Assembly (NCBI GenBank): GCA_039111635.1 | Contig: JBCAQO010000004.1 | Coordinates: 3,348,001-3,412,000 of the forward strand | Reading direction: 5' to 3' | Source of the DNA: Heterobasidion occidentale | Lineage: Eukaryota > Basidiomycota > Agaricomycetes > Russulales > Bondarzewiaceae | DNA: 64,000 bases | Notes under the pieces: generated by a model | What the model was told of the DNA's origin: nothing | What the model saw: only the letters and a program-made list of their open reading frames with translations | Database searches by the model: none | Shown here: in pieces, positions 1 to 9,575 of the stretch | How positions within the stretch are numbered: position 1 is the first letter of the stretch | How the letters are laid out: every line of letters begins with the position of its first letter | Translations under genes and position numbers: made by a program

Positions 1-642
1 TCGATTAGGGGTAGGGGGTATTTGTTTTTTATCGTGTTTTCGTTTAATCGGCGATAGTCTTGCACGGGTCTAAGGTCTCCTTCCTTTTTCTTTACAAAAA
101 AGAAGGGCGAGGCTTGTGGCGATTTGGATATTCGAATTGTTCCCCTTTTTACGTGTTCCTGTATTACGTCATACAGTTTTTCATCTTCGTATTCCGTTAG
201 GGGGTACAACTTGCATCCCTTGGGTTCCCATCCTGGTTTCATGTCAATATGGTGGTCCCATGAGCTATGTTGTGGCAGTCGTTGGGACGCTTCTTGACTG
301 AAAACTTTTGCGAACTGCTTTAGGATGTATCTTGGGACGATCTCCTCCGTCGTGCGTACATCCTTTTTTTTGTTAGCTTCTTCTGCTAATTCTTGCGATT
401 TACTGTGAGTCGATCGAAGGTGGATTGTCCCGTCCGGGTTCGTTTCAAAGATATTTTCGCCATAGCGGTTTTCATAGAGGTCCGTAATGAACTCGTTGAT
501 TCCTTCGTCTTCTTCGCTCTCTTCTGGTAGACCTTCCGGTTGGTCTTCTATTGATACGTAATTGACCGCCTTCCTTGCTCCACGCCGTGCGAGTCTTTCT
601 GCCTTGATGATAATCTCGGCCTTGCTCGTTATGCATGTCGAG
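1..642 (-). pseudogene. pol: Start of Ty3 reverse transcriptase (partial, frame-shifted from protease)
   Basis: In the frame with codon starts at position 5 modulo 3, the minus strand is open from about 642 to the window edge. It contains the linker and the RT entry motif [18 protein letters not shown], followed by [16 protein letters not shown] (bases 3-120). This is the N-terminal palm of Ty3-type RT. It has no start codon of its own and is one frame away from the protease. The catalytic YxDD box lies outside the window. Confidence 0.85.
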
Positions 643-1180
643 AGCACGCTTGGAAGGTTAGGTCATTATTCACCCAATTGATTCTGGGGTTGTGTTCGTG
701 CAACCAATCTGTTCCTAGGATAAGGTCTTCTCCTCCCAAGTCCGTTACTAGTAGTTCGCATTGTTCGTCGTGGTAATCCCCTTCGTCGTTCTCCATCCTC
801 ATCAGTAGACGCGCTTTGTTTGTGATAGCTCCTCCCTGATTTGCTGAGCCGTCCACATTGAAGACAGGTATTGATTGTCCTATTTTCTCAAGTTTTATCC
901 CTTGAGTGCGGCAGAATTGCTTGTCAATGAGGAGTCCTTCTGCCCCTGAGTCAATTAATACCCTTGCTCCGGTGTTTCCCTCCGAATGTTTTAGCTGTAC
1001 TTTTATGCGCATGGACGATTTTTGATTTGATTTGGTGAGTCGTACAGATGTTTTCACATGGGGAGGGTCTATGGATCCTACATACACCGATGATGAGGAT
1101 CGCGCTAAAAATTTGTGTCCGCTTCCTTCTTTCCACTTTCCCTGCTCAGGGCTTGTAGCAACGCTTCTTGTTCGTCCCAC
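629..1180 (-). CDS. pol: Retropepsin-like aspartic protease domain of Ty3 pol
   Basis: The active-site motif [12 protein letters not shown] is clear, followed by [12 protein letters not shown], the typical flap/C-terminal motif of Ty3 proteases. The protein would cleave Gag and Pol. The reading overlaps the end of gag in the -1 frame, so translation probably needs a frameshift. The frame stops at 629, but the continuation towards RT is open in another frame from about 642, which suggests an indel at the protease/RT boundary. Confidence 0.85.
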   Translation of the reverse strand: MGRTRSVATSPEQGKWKEGSGHKFLARSSSSVYVGSIDPPHVKTSVRLTKSNQKSSMRIKVQLKHSEGNTGARVLIDSGAEGLLIDKQFCRTQGIKLEKIGQSIPVFNVDGSANQGGAITNKARLLMRMENDEGDYHDEQCELLVTDLGGEDLILGTDWLHEHNPRINWVNNDLTFQACSRHA

Positions 1181-2262
1181 CTAAGCTTTCCTATAAACCT
1201 CTGGATCTCTTCTCCGCTAATCTCAGGCTCCGTCTGACGTAAAGTTGCATCCTCGCCGGGTGAGTAGGTCTGCCGAGCTGCGAGTCTAGCCCTGAATGGG
1301 TTAGTCGTCGCCACGCCTCTACCCTCTCCCTGAGTTGCTTCCTCGCTACTGTTCTGAGCTCGCGCTGCGAACGCTCGGCCATTGCCGCTTCCTCCTCTTC
1401 CCAGCCCTCCGCCGGTCGAAGCCTGTCCGTACCCCATTTTTCTGTCACCCGATTGAACATATCCAGCTGCCCCTTGAGGTACCCTAGATGCACCCCTAGC
1501 GGGACATTGGTTGGCCATGTGTCCCTTCTTTCGACAGTAAAAGCACCCACCCTCCATTCGGAGTCTGTTCCTTTCTTCGTCGGTGAGGGGAGTGCGAAGT
1601 GCGTCGACGGCCATAGGTACGACGGAATTGTTCATACTGGCTGGGGCGTTGGACGAGTTATAGCGGAAGGGGTTATTCCGTTGTGTTGTTGCCGCAGGGA
1701 TGGAGCTTTTTATGCTCTGGAGTTCCCTCCATTGGTTATCAAACCGTTGCGTGTATGAAATCCAGTCGGCTATTCTGGTCGGCATGTCCGGGAGCCTGTA
1801 AATTTGTTTGAGGATTTCTGGGTGTATGGCTCGGCGGAAGTAGTCAACGGTTGACTCCATGTCGAATCCGCTTTCTGCCGCCGTGATTTGGAAGTCTGCC
1901 ACGAAGTCATCTGCCGTCCTTTTTCCCATTCTCATGGTGAACAGCTTCTGTCGTGCCTTCTGTTCCGTTCCTTCGTCCCTGAACACCTGCGCTAGTTCTT
2001 CCAGAAATTTTTTGAACGTTCCCCACGTTAGCCGGGTTTCTCCTTCTCTCCAGGTCCTGAGTTCCCTGTCATAATAGTACCTCTGTGCGTACATTGATGC
2101 AGTTCCCGCTCTCATGTAGGATAGTACAAATAGGATCTTGGCTTTGTCATCGGTGAATTTGGCGGGATTGGCGGTAATGTACATGTGGCATTCGTAAATC
2201 CATTCTCTGTACTGGGTTCTTGTTCCATCGTATTCCTTCGGTTTGTTTAGTTTATCCGACAT
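1105..2262 (-). CDS. gag: Retrotransposon Gag (capsid plus CCHC zinc knuckle)
   Basis: 385 codons from the ATG at 2262. The N-terminal two thirds is a retrotransposon gag domain (motif TWGTFKKFLEELAQVF, with a YFRRAIHPEIL-like stretch later). A single CCHC knuckle, CFYCRKKGHMANQC, sits around residue 240, followed by a Gly/Arg-rich linker. It would form the particle that packages element RNA. The frame stays open upstream of 2262 through an acidic Pro/Glu/Asp-rich stretch, so the true N terminus may be further right. It overlaps the protease frame by 76 nt. Confidence 0.88.
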   Translation of the reverse strand: MSDKLNKPKEYDGTRTQYREWIYECHMYITANPAKFTDDKAKILFVLSYMRAGTASMYAQRYYYDRELRTWREGETRLTWGTFKKFLEELAQVFRDEGTEQKARQKLFTMRMGKRTADDFVADFQITAAESGFDMESTVDYFRRAIHPEILKQIYRLPDMPTRIADWISYTQRFDNQWRELQSIKSSIPAATTQRNNPFRYNSSNAPASMNNSVVPMAVDALRTPLTDEERNRLRMEGGCFYCRKKGHMANQCPARGASRVPQGAAGYVQSGDRKMGYGQASTGGGLGRGGSGNGRAFAARAQNSSEEATQGEGRGVATTNPFRARLAARQTYSPGEDATLRQTEPEISGEEIQRFIGKLRWDEQEALLQALSRESGKKEADTNF

Positions 2263-3326
2263 ATCGTCGTCAGATTCTTCTGGGTCGTCTTCGGGTGTCT
2301 CGGGGTTTCCGGGAGGGTCTTCCGGTGGATTCGGATCTTCGGTTGGTGGGGTCGGCGGGTTTCGGGGTGGTTCTGGGTCACTTTCGTCTATCGGTGTTAT
2401 TGCCTCCTTGGGGATAATTCCCTCTCGATGTCTTCTTTGGGAATATCGATGGGTCCTGCCGATGGGGTTCTTGCCAGGAGTGGTGCTACGGTTCTGAGTG
2501 GTGCCCTTCTGTCTTCCCAGGCTACGAGTGGAGCGTCTACTGTTTTTCCACTATCCGGTCCTCCCGTATATATCCAATTTCCTTTCGAGGTTCTTCTGAT
2601 AGGTTGTCCTAGGTGTTGGTATACTTTGAGTATTCAAAGTAGTCGGTCCCGTGTGGAACTCGCCCTACGTCTCTTCCTTTCCCTTTGGAAGTCGTGGTGG
2701 ATAATCTTAGAAGCCCGCGCTAGTCTCGATTTGATTAGAATCGAGGGTCAAGGCAACAGCAGCTTCTCCTGTGGTACGTATGTGTGTCGTAAAGTACGTA
2801 TACCGTATGTAACGTCAAGTGCGATTGTACTGGGCGAGGTTCTGCTCTGTGTGGTTGATTACCAGACAGAGATATTCTACAACCTGAAGCGACCCTCAAT
2901 GAAGTGGTATTGCCCAATCGTTCGCTCAAAGTGTACAGTAACTAGTTACGGTCGACGAACGCTTGTCTTTTGGGACTGCCTAGCGTAGGTATATATGTAG
3001 CCGGTGTTCTGCTGAAAAATAAGATTCAAGAGTATCTGTGGGTGTAGGTTGGGTTTGAGAGGCTATCCAGATGTCAAGAACACGACTGTGAATGACGAGA
3101 TGATGATGGAATAGAAGGTTGTTTGTGTGGACTTGATCAAACCGATGCTTGTAACCAAGAAGACTGATGAACACAGTAGTTTTCTGTGATTAGACAAAGG
3201 TGGATAGCCTAAGGCTTCCACTACTGCGCACGAATCTATAAATACATGAGTGTAGATGCACGGACCAAGTAACTATGGAGCAGGAACGCGAGGTATAGAC
3301 TTGGGAAGGGTCCAACGTGTCCCTAT
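2263..3326. other. Probable 5' LTR/leader of the Ty3 element and junction to kinase copy A
   Basis: About 1.06 kb without a convincing gene. The first 150 bp read on the minus strand as a Pro/Asp/Glu-rich extension of gag. The remainder should contain the primer site and 5' LTR, but without the second LTR the ends cannot be assigned. The N-terminal exon expected for FunK1 copy A is absent here, so the Ty3 element may have removed or displaced it. Confidence 0.4.
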
Positions 3327-4510
3327 ATGGAAGGTGGGAAAGTACGAGTACGTAAGAAAGTAAACAAGTTTGTAACAGTGACCAGTGCGGAAGCTAATCC
3401 AGATGGCGATGGATCTGAAGCGACGGGTGCGAATTCAGGTGGCGGCGGAAAGAGGCCTCGAGCAACAAGTGCAAGCTCGAGTGCACACGCAAACAAGAAG
3501 CCTCAAGGGACAAGTGCGAACTTGGTTGCACCGAAGATGCACAACACTCGTGGTAGTAGTGCCTTGGTGAATCAACCCACGAGCGCCTCATCGGCACCCA
3601 CCACGCAAGAAATCAAAGTGAAAAAGAAACCCGTGGAGCGTCCGAAACCGCCTATCGTCCAGTGCGGATCGTATGGTGTTGAGATGTTGTCACGGGGGCC
3701 ATGCGTCAACAACGCCATCAATTTACTTGTCATTGGTGAGACACGATGAATCTTCTTGTTGCGGGAGGTTTCTCATTTTTTTGCTCTAGACAATGTTATG
3801 TGGATATGGTGGTACGACAGACAAGGTGCGATCCAGACTCAGGGAATCAACTTTGTTCAAGATCTTCCGCGCTTTCTGATTCTGCTTTTCGCGTTTCAGA
3901 GGTTCAAGCTTGAGGACTGGGGTTCAACACCATCCTAGACCCCAGTCCAAGAGCATCCATGGTCTCAGGAAAGTTGATGAAGGCAATCGTTTTCCCTTTC
4001 AGAATCGCATTTCGTGTTTCCGCCACCCTGAATTGTCTGTCAGCGCATCGGTTGAGGCCCACTATCAAGACAAAATCTCAAATTCACCACGTATATTAGC
4101 ATGGTAGGACGAGGCACATCTGTTTTCAGCAGTACTGCGTGTATGAGCGCTCCTCCGACCAGAGGTTCTGGCGTACCTCAGGGCTCTGGCAAGGGACCCG
4201 CGGCTGTTGGATGGATATATCATTCGCAACTCCTTGACAAGGATCAGGAAGTGGTGGTCAAGATCTATTGGCCGGAAGAATCGCGCTTGAGCGAAGGCCG
4301 CATGATTAGCAAGGCATATAAACGAGGGAAGGGCAATCTAGATATTGTGGAACATCTTCCGAAGATGTACCTCGAGCACGACTTCCCGAACATTCGACAA
4401 ACCATATCAGGGATGCGCTTTGTCTGACACCGCCTGATGGACGGCAGGCTACTCGTATCCTTTGGCTTGCCATCTGCCTCAAATTAGGCCCTATCACCAC
4501 ATTGGTCGGG

Positions 4511-4515
4511 GAGGG
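4511..4515. repeat. Target-site duplication (left), GAGGG
   Basis: Identical to 8456-8460 on the other side of the copia element. Removing the element and one copy restores the kinase reading ITTLVGE-GFMKAYLEC. Confidence 0.93.
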
Positions 4516-4876
4516 TGTAGAAATGAGACAAACACCGCGCGACGTCTGTACGACAAACAGACACTCAGACTTGTGTGCGGTAGGCAATGACAGTCTATAT
4601 TTCTGTACGACAAACAGACACTATGTCTCGAAGTAAGTACAGGTAATACGGAAAGAAGTCCTTTAGTATGTATCTCACCTCAGACTTGTGCGCGGTAGGC
4701 AATGACAGTCTGAGGGAAAAGAAGACGAAGGTCTGAATATATATCTAACTGAACATACAATAACGAAAGGGACAGGGACACAAGTGTGCAGTGGACATGC
4801 CAAATTAGGAACCAGGAGTGATAAGAAAATAAACGGACTCCGATACGGAGCTTGGCACCAACTTGCTCATCCTACA
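4516..4876 (-). repeat. 3' LTR of the copia element
   Basis: 361 bp, begins TGTAG and ends CTACA. It contains two copies of a unit with CAGACTTGTG...GCGGTAGGCAATGACAG and two copies of CTGTACGACAAACAGACAC. Adjacent on the coding side is a purine run, GAGGGGGAG on the minus strand, which fits the polypurine tract. Confidence 0.92.
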
Positions 4877-4886
4877 CTCCCCCTCA
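4877..4886 (-). other. Polypurine tract of the copia element
   Basis: The plus strand reads CTCCCCCTC directly inside the 3' LTR, giving GAGGGGGAG on the coding strand. Its position and composition fit the plus-strand primer of reverse transcription. Confidence 0.75.
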
Positions 4887-6117
4887 AGTCTTGTGAAGTC
4901 CAAGCTCGACTGCAAAATGCTTCACCTTGGCTGAGGGTAAAGCCTTTGTGAGAGTGTTGGCAACCATGTCATCGGTTTGGACAATAGATGATGCGCAAAG
5001 TACCATTCTCGACAACCCAATGAATGAAGTGAAAACAAATGTCGATATGCTTGGAACGGGCGTGATACTGGTGGTCCTTAGTGAGAGCAATTGCAGACTG
5101 GTTGTCTGAGAAAAGGGTGGTTGATGAGTGAGCGGCTCGAAGACTTCTGCAATAAGAGTCCACAGCCAGATAGCCTCCTTCGCGGCATGTGCAGCAGCAA
5201 CGTACTCGCTCTCTGTAGTCGAGAGAGCAATAATCTCTTGTCGCTTCGAGCTCCAGGAGACTGCTCCGCCGTCAATAAGAAAGCGTACCCTGAGATTGCG
5301 TGCCGATCCTCCGCCATATTCCCATCTGCATCGGCATATCCCATCAACTGCTTCTCCATTCCGCCATATGTCAGCCATAGGTCCCTAGTGCCAGCTAGGT
5401 ACCGAAAAAATCCTCTTGACTGCCTCCCAATGGGCGACTCCAGGATTAGTTGAGAAACGTGATACCGTTGAGACTGCAAATGAAATGTCGGGGCATGTGG
5501 CAATGGAGGCATACATGAGAGCACCGACAGCCTCGCGATAGGGAACATCTCGCATTGCTGCATGATCAGCAGTTGTTGCAGGAGCCTAAGAGGTTGAGAG
5601 TCGAACATGGGTGTCCATCGGGGTAGAAACAGGGTTTGAGCTCGTCAAGATGGAAACGGCACAAGATGGAGTCGATATACGAGCGCTGTGACATCCCGAT
5701 TGTACGTGCTTCGCGGTCGCGTCGGATCTCAATTCCGAGGAGCCAATGAAGCTCTCCAAGATTGGTCACCTCGACAAACTGTCGGAGGCTTGCCTTGAAA
5801 TCCACAACAAGCTTTAGTGACGTAGATGCAATCGTGCAGTCGTCAACATGAACAACCACGACCGTAAGGTCGGAGCCCTTGCGCCGGAAGAATACAGCTT
5901 GGTCGACCTGGCATCGTGCAAACCCCATCTTCTCCACAAAAATCTGCGTGAGTTTCTGATACCAACGCTGGCCAGACTGCTTCAAGCCGTAAATTGTCTT
6001 CCGTAGCTTCAAGACCCTACCGACAGCCCCTTTTGGCGCATAGCCGGGCGGCGGTCGCATGTAAATGACCTCCAAGTCAGTAAGTTCCCCATTCAGGTAT
6101 GCCCCTTTGATATCCAC
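4884..6117 (-). pseudogene. Copia RT core and RNase H, frameshifted
   Basis: Continues from the TGA at 6139. The RT core has DIKGAYLNGEL, IYGLKQSGQRWYQKL and the catalytic box as VVVHVDDCTIAS. After LGIEIRRDR the frame breaks near 5600. RNase H motifs follow in other frames: GYADADGNMAEDRHAISGYA, then WSSKRQEIIALSTTESEYV, DNQSAIALTKDHQYHARSKH and a C-terminal DDMVANTLTKALPSAKVKHF ending near 4884. At least three frame changes are needed. Confidence 0.85.
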
Positions 6118-6138
6118 CTGGTGAAGCTCAAGGTCGCG

Positions 6139-8043
6139 TCACGTCGCGATGGCTAAGACAGTGCGCACAGATGGAAGCTTCGCAACGGGCGCATACGTGT
6201 CGAAGTAATCGACGCTGGGCACCTGGCTGAAGCCTTGAGCAACTAGCCTGGCCTTGTGGCGAGCGATATTGCCCGCGGCATCCTTCTTGGCCTTAAAGAC
6301 CCACTTCGAGCCCACTACGTTCGCACCATGCGGCGCGTCCACCCATTCCCACGTCTTTGCGCTCTCAAGCATGTTCAGCTCCTCGCGCATCGCCTGCTCC
6401 CACAGCAACCAGTCCGGCCGTCGCTTGGCTTCAGCGAGACTGCGCGGCTCCAAGCCCTCGGCATCACTCATCTCCGCGACAAGCGTGTACTCCCAGTCCT
6501 CCTCCTCGTCATCTAACACTCCCCCTGCATCACGAACGTCTTCGGAAACACGCACCGAGCTTCCAGAAGCTTCCCCGTCCTCCGCGCTGTCCTCCTTGAC
6601 AATTTCAGGTACTTGCAGGCCGCGCGCGTACTTTGGATCGCGTGCGCGCGTCGATGTCACACCTGTGCCGGCCTGGATGTCACGGATAATGCGCGACGGG
6701 GTGCGGATGCGTTTGGGGCGTGTCGTTTCGGGATCCGGGGCGGAAATGGGAGGTTTTCGGTCGTATGGAGGGTCTGGGGATGCAAGAGAGTGGGTGGTTG
6801 ACTGCGAAGAGGCCGCTGGTTCACCTGTCGCGCGTTGAAGCGGAGTTTCGGGAACATCCGAGCCTGACCGTTTGAGCGGTGCGGTGGCGCGTTCAGGCGG
6901 AGTTTCGGGAACGTCCGGGGTCGCGTTGACGCGTCCCTGCGCTGAAGTCGCCGTCGTCTCGCCTTCCACAACCCCATCCTCTCCCTCCCCCTCGAGACGC
7001 ACCGGCGACGTGCCGTGCTCGTTGAACCACACGTTCCGCTCCACAGAAACGGAGCGCTTCTTGGGCCAGTAAATTCGGCAGCCCGTGGATGTGTCATCAA
7101 GGCTTGGTAAGCTCCCAGATTCCAATTCTAAGTCGGACTCGCACACTGCCCATCCACCATCCTCCTCATCAAAGTCCTGAACAGCATTCGACGAGCCGGC
7201 AGCTTTGTCAGCATTTCCGGAAGGTTTCTTCGGTGGTTTCGTACAGTGGCTGCGAATGTGGCCACGTTCCCCGCAATTCCAGCAAACTGGCCCTCCGCCT
7301 TTTGCCTTCTTGTCCTTGCCTTTAAAGGGTTGGACAGCGAGCGCCTCCTCTGTTCCCTTCGGTGCCGGTGACTTTGTCTGCTGGGCTGCCTTAGCCGCAG
7401 TGGACTCGAAGCGCTGACGACGGTCTTCCTCGCTGATTGATCTCATGAGGGAATCGGGAGGAATAGAGAAAGAGGGGTTGATGAGCTGAACAGCTGACAG
7501 TTGTGAGGCGGCGAAAGCGGCAAGATGACGGGGAAGGGATGACAAGATAGTGGAGCGATAATCTTCATCACTGATGAGCACGCCGACCTGAGCTAACTTC
7601 TCTCTCTCTGTTCGCAGGGCATCAAAGAATGACCAAGTTTCCTGACCTCGGGGGCACTTCGACTGCAAGAAAGCCTTCCACATCTCAGTCTGTGCATATG
7701 CACCCTTGACAGTATACTCTGCGACAATCGTAGCCCAAGCAACAGCGACAGAGGGAAGTGCTGCACACTTGATAACTGTAGAGTCCGGTACACGCTGACT
7801 AAGCAGATAGCGAGAGGTGCGTTCGGCCTTGTCCCACTCGGTAAGACGAGCAACATGATCATTGGTCAAGGGGTCAAGGAAGATTGGCCAAGGAGTAGTG
7901 CCATCGAAATGGCCCCATTTCTCCTTTGCATCCATAGCAAGCTTGAAGCGGGCCTGGAAGATAACCCAGTTAACTCCGCTGGCTTTGAGCTTTGGAATCA
8001 ATGATGGAAGGGTGTCGGTAGAAAGAGAAGTAGTAGACGCCAT
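6139..8043 (-). pseudogene. Copia Gag fused in frame to post-integrase linker and RT start
   Basis: 634 codons from the ATG at 8043. Residues 1-250 are a copia Gag; the CCHC knuckle CWNCGERGHIRSHC lies at about 252-267. After an acidic stretch (about residue 315) the reading jumps to RIYWPKKRSVSVERNVWF, a motif that normally follows the integrase core. It then runs through a Pro/Ser/Thr-rich linker to the RT N terminus (GSKWVFKAKKDAAGN, ARLVAQGFSQ, about 562-634). Protease and integrase are therefore missing without loss of frame. A TGA at 6139-6141 ends it. The next codons (RDLELHQVDIKGAYLNG) are in the same frame, so this is a nonsense change within RT. Confidence 0.88.
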
Positions 8044-8081
8044 CAGGAATGAGAGCAGATAAGTTTACGGGAGGGTAAGCA

Positions 8082-8093
8082 GGGCCCATAACC
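8082..8093 (-). other. Primer-binding site matching the anticodon arm of initiator Met-tRNA
   Basis: Immediately inside the 5' LTR the minus strand reads GGTTATGGGCCC. This is the complement of the conserved anticodon stem-loop region of initiator methionine tRNA, the half-tRNA primer used by Drosophila copia and relatives. It lies 38 bp before the gag ATG at 8043. Confidence 0.8.
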
Positions 8094-8455
8094 TGTTGAA
8101 ATGAGACAAACACCGCACAACGTCTGTATGACAAACAGACACTCAGACTTGTGTGCGGTAGGCAATGACAGTCTATATTCACCTGTACGACAAACAGACA
8201 CTATGTCTTGAAGTAAGTACAGGTAATACGGAAAGAAGTTCTTTAGTATGTATCTCACCTCAGACTTGTGCGCGGTAGGCAATGACAGTCTGAGGGAAAA
8301 GAAGACGAAGGTCTGAATATATACCTAACTGAACGTACAATAACGAAAGGGACAGAGACACAAGTGTGCATGTGAACATGCCAAATTAGGAACCACGAGG
8401 GATAAGAAATAAACGGACTCCGCTACGGAGCTTGGCACGACTTGCTCATCCTACA
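8094..8455 (-). repeat. 5' LTR of the copia element
   Basis: 362 bp, the partner of 4516-4876 with the same internal duplicated units. The inner end reads TGTTG (plus strand) where the other LTR has TGTAG, one of about twenty differences. Confidence 0.92.
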
Positions 8456-8460
8456 GAGGG
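8456..8460. repeat. Target-site duplication (right), GAGGG
   Basis: Right partner of 4511-4515. It is the first coding sequence of the kinase after the insertion. Confidence 0.93.
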
Positions 8461-9187
8461 GTTCATGAAAGCATATCTGGAATGTGTTCACTGTGCGTCA
8501 AGCTTTAGTCTCAGTGGCGACAATTACTAACCCAAAAGTGCAGGCCACTTTGCTCTTTGGATACTGGGTATTCAACATAGCAATCCTAGCCTGTCAAATG
8601 TGATGATCAATGACCAGAACTGTGGTATCATGAACGACTGGGATCTTGCCACGATCAAAGGAATGTCAAAGCACGACGGGTGCGATTGCACTGGGACCGT
8701 GCTGTTCATGGCTCTGGATTTGCTTAGGCCGTCGTATTAGGAGGGCAAGATCAAGCGCCAGTATCACCACGACCTCGAAGGCTTCCTGTGGATTTTGCCA
8801 TATGTATGCTTGCAGTACGAGAACGGTAAGATGATCAAGAATCCACTCAAGTCGTGGAACACGGGAAATTATGTCATCTGCAGAAAAGAAAAGGGAGATT
8901 TCCTTGGAAATCTGCGAACGGATCTGACCCAGATACCCAAGGCGACCTCTTCGTATGAATGGGAATGGCCCATATTTCCTCGATTTGTATAGCGCATTAA
9001 CAATAACTGGCGATCGCCACTTACCGACGCCATAGCGGCAGCCATCGAGGCAGGGGTGGAACTAGCAATGTCGGTACTTAACCCGATGGACGTTTATGCA
9101 GAATTTTGGGCCAATATCAGGATGGCGGCAAATTCACAGAGTGGACACTTGTTGTATCTAAAGAAGTATGTGCCTGACGGCTTTTGA

Positions 9188-9575
9188 GCAGTTTCCTTCT
9201 TACTGTCTAGGGTATGACAATTGGTGCGAAGCTTTTGACTTGGAAGCTGGCACGCACACCCGATACTTTACCGTCCCCACATCTTATACTCCGTCTCAAA
9301 TAGGGTGCATTCGAAATAGAGTATACTCGCTGTTACACAGAACACTACGTTCTTTTTCAGATAGTCTGGTCTAGTCTGGTTCGACAAGCTCAGAAAAATT
9401 CGCAGCCTTCGCAGTACGATTTTACAAGAAAAGTCCACAGTATAGCCTTACCCACACGGATGTGCAGCGCGACAGAGCGCGACGCGGGTAGGCGCGGGAT
9501 CGCTCGGGCCGGGTGTGACTTGAACGTTGAACGTCCACTCGGGACTAAGAACTTCTGCCTTTCCCCCACTACTAC
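9188..9575. repeat. Inter-copy spacer, also found between FunK1 B and C
   Basis: The spacer after the TGA of copy A is almost identical to 12229-12617 after copy B, including the text around GGCACGCACACCCGATACTTTACC. No gene is supported in it. It marks the boundary of a tandem duplication unit of about 3.04 kb. Confidence 0.8.

Larger units (their letters stand above)
1..2262 (-). mobile_element. Ty3/gypsy LTR retrotransposon, 5' coding part, truncated by the window edge
   Basis: Gag, aspartic protease and the start of reverse transcriptase lie in the canonical Ty3 order on the minus strand. The element leaves the window at base 1, so RNase H, integrase and the 3' LTR are not visible. The 5' LTR should lie to the right of gag, somewhere in 2.4-3.2 kb, but I could not fix its ends. 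Three reading frames are used (gag, protease, RT), each step being equivalent to a -1 shift. The gag/pol step may be programmed; the protease/RT step looks like damage. Confidence 0.9.
4516..8455 (-). mobile_element. Ty1/copia LTR retrotransposon, 3,940 bp, internally deleted
   Basis: A complete element with two LTRs starting TGT and ending ACA (4516-4876 and 8094-8455), flanked by the perfect 5-bp target duplication GAGGG (4511-4515 and 8456-8460). It lies on the minus strand inside an exon of FunK1 copy A. The LTRs differ at roughly twenty positions by eye (about 5-6%). Gag, the RT start, the RT core and RNase H are recognisable. Protease and integrase are absent. The pol part has a stop codon and several frameshifts, so it is a dead, non-autonomous copy. 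Confidence 0.95.
3327..9187 (+). pseudogene. FunK1 fungal-type kinase copy A, split by a copia element
   Basis: The N-lobe part begins in 3327-3735 (motif VQCGSYGVEMLSRGPCVNN). A 54-nt intron follows (3736-3789), then an exon starting DNVMWIWWYDRQGAIQ. The kinase continues after the copia insertion (4516-8455) as GFMKAYLEC, a second intron, then the catalytic lobe with GIMNDWDLATIKG (DFG-like), FMALDLL and YHHDLEGFLWILPYV. It ends in VPDGF and TGA at 9185. The family is expanded in Agaricomycetes and its substrates are unknown. Lesions: loss of one G near 3920 (shift after EDWG), other shifts before 4100, TAG stops near 8738 and 8988, and the copia insertion. The usual N-terminal exon is missing. 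It is not functional. Confidence 0.85.

Noticed and set aside
2430..3180. Possible 5' LTR of the Ty3 element
   Set aside because: TG...CA-like ends can be chosen in several ways and no partner LTR is in the window, so no coordinates are claimed.
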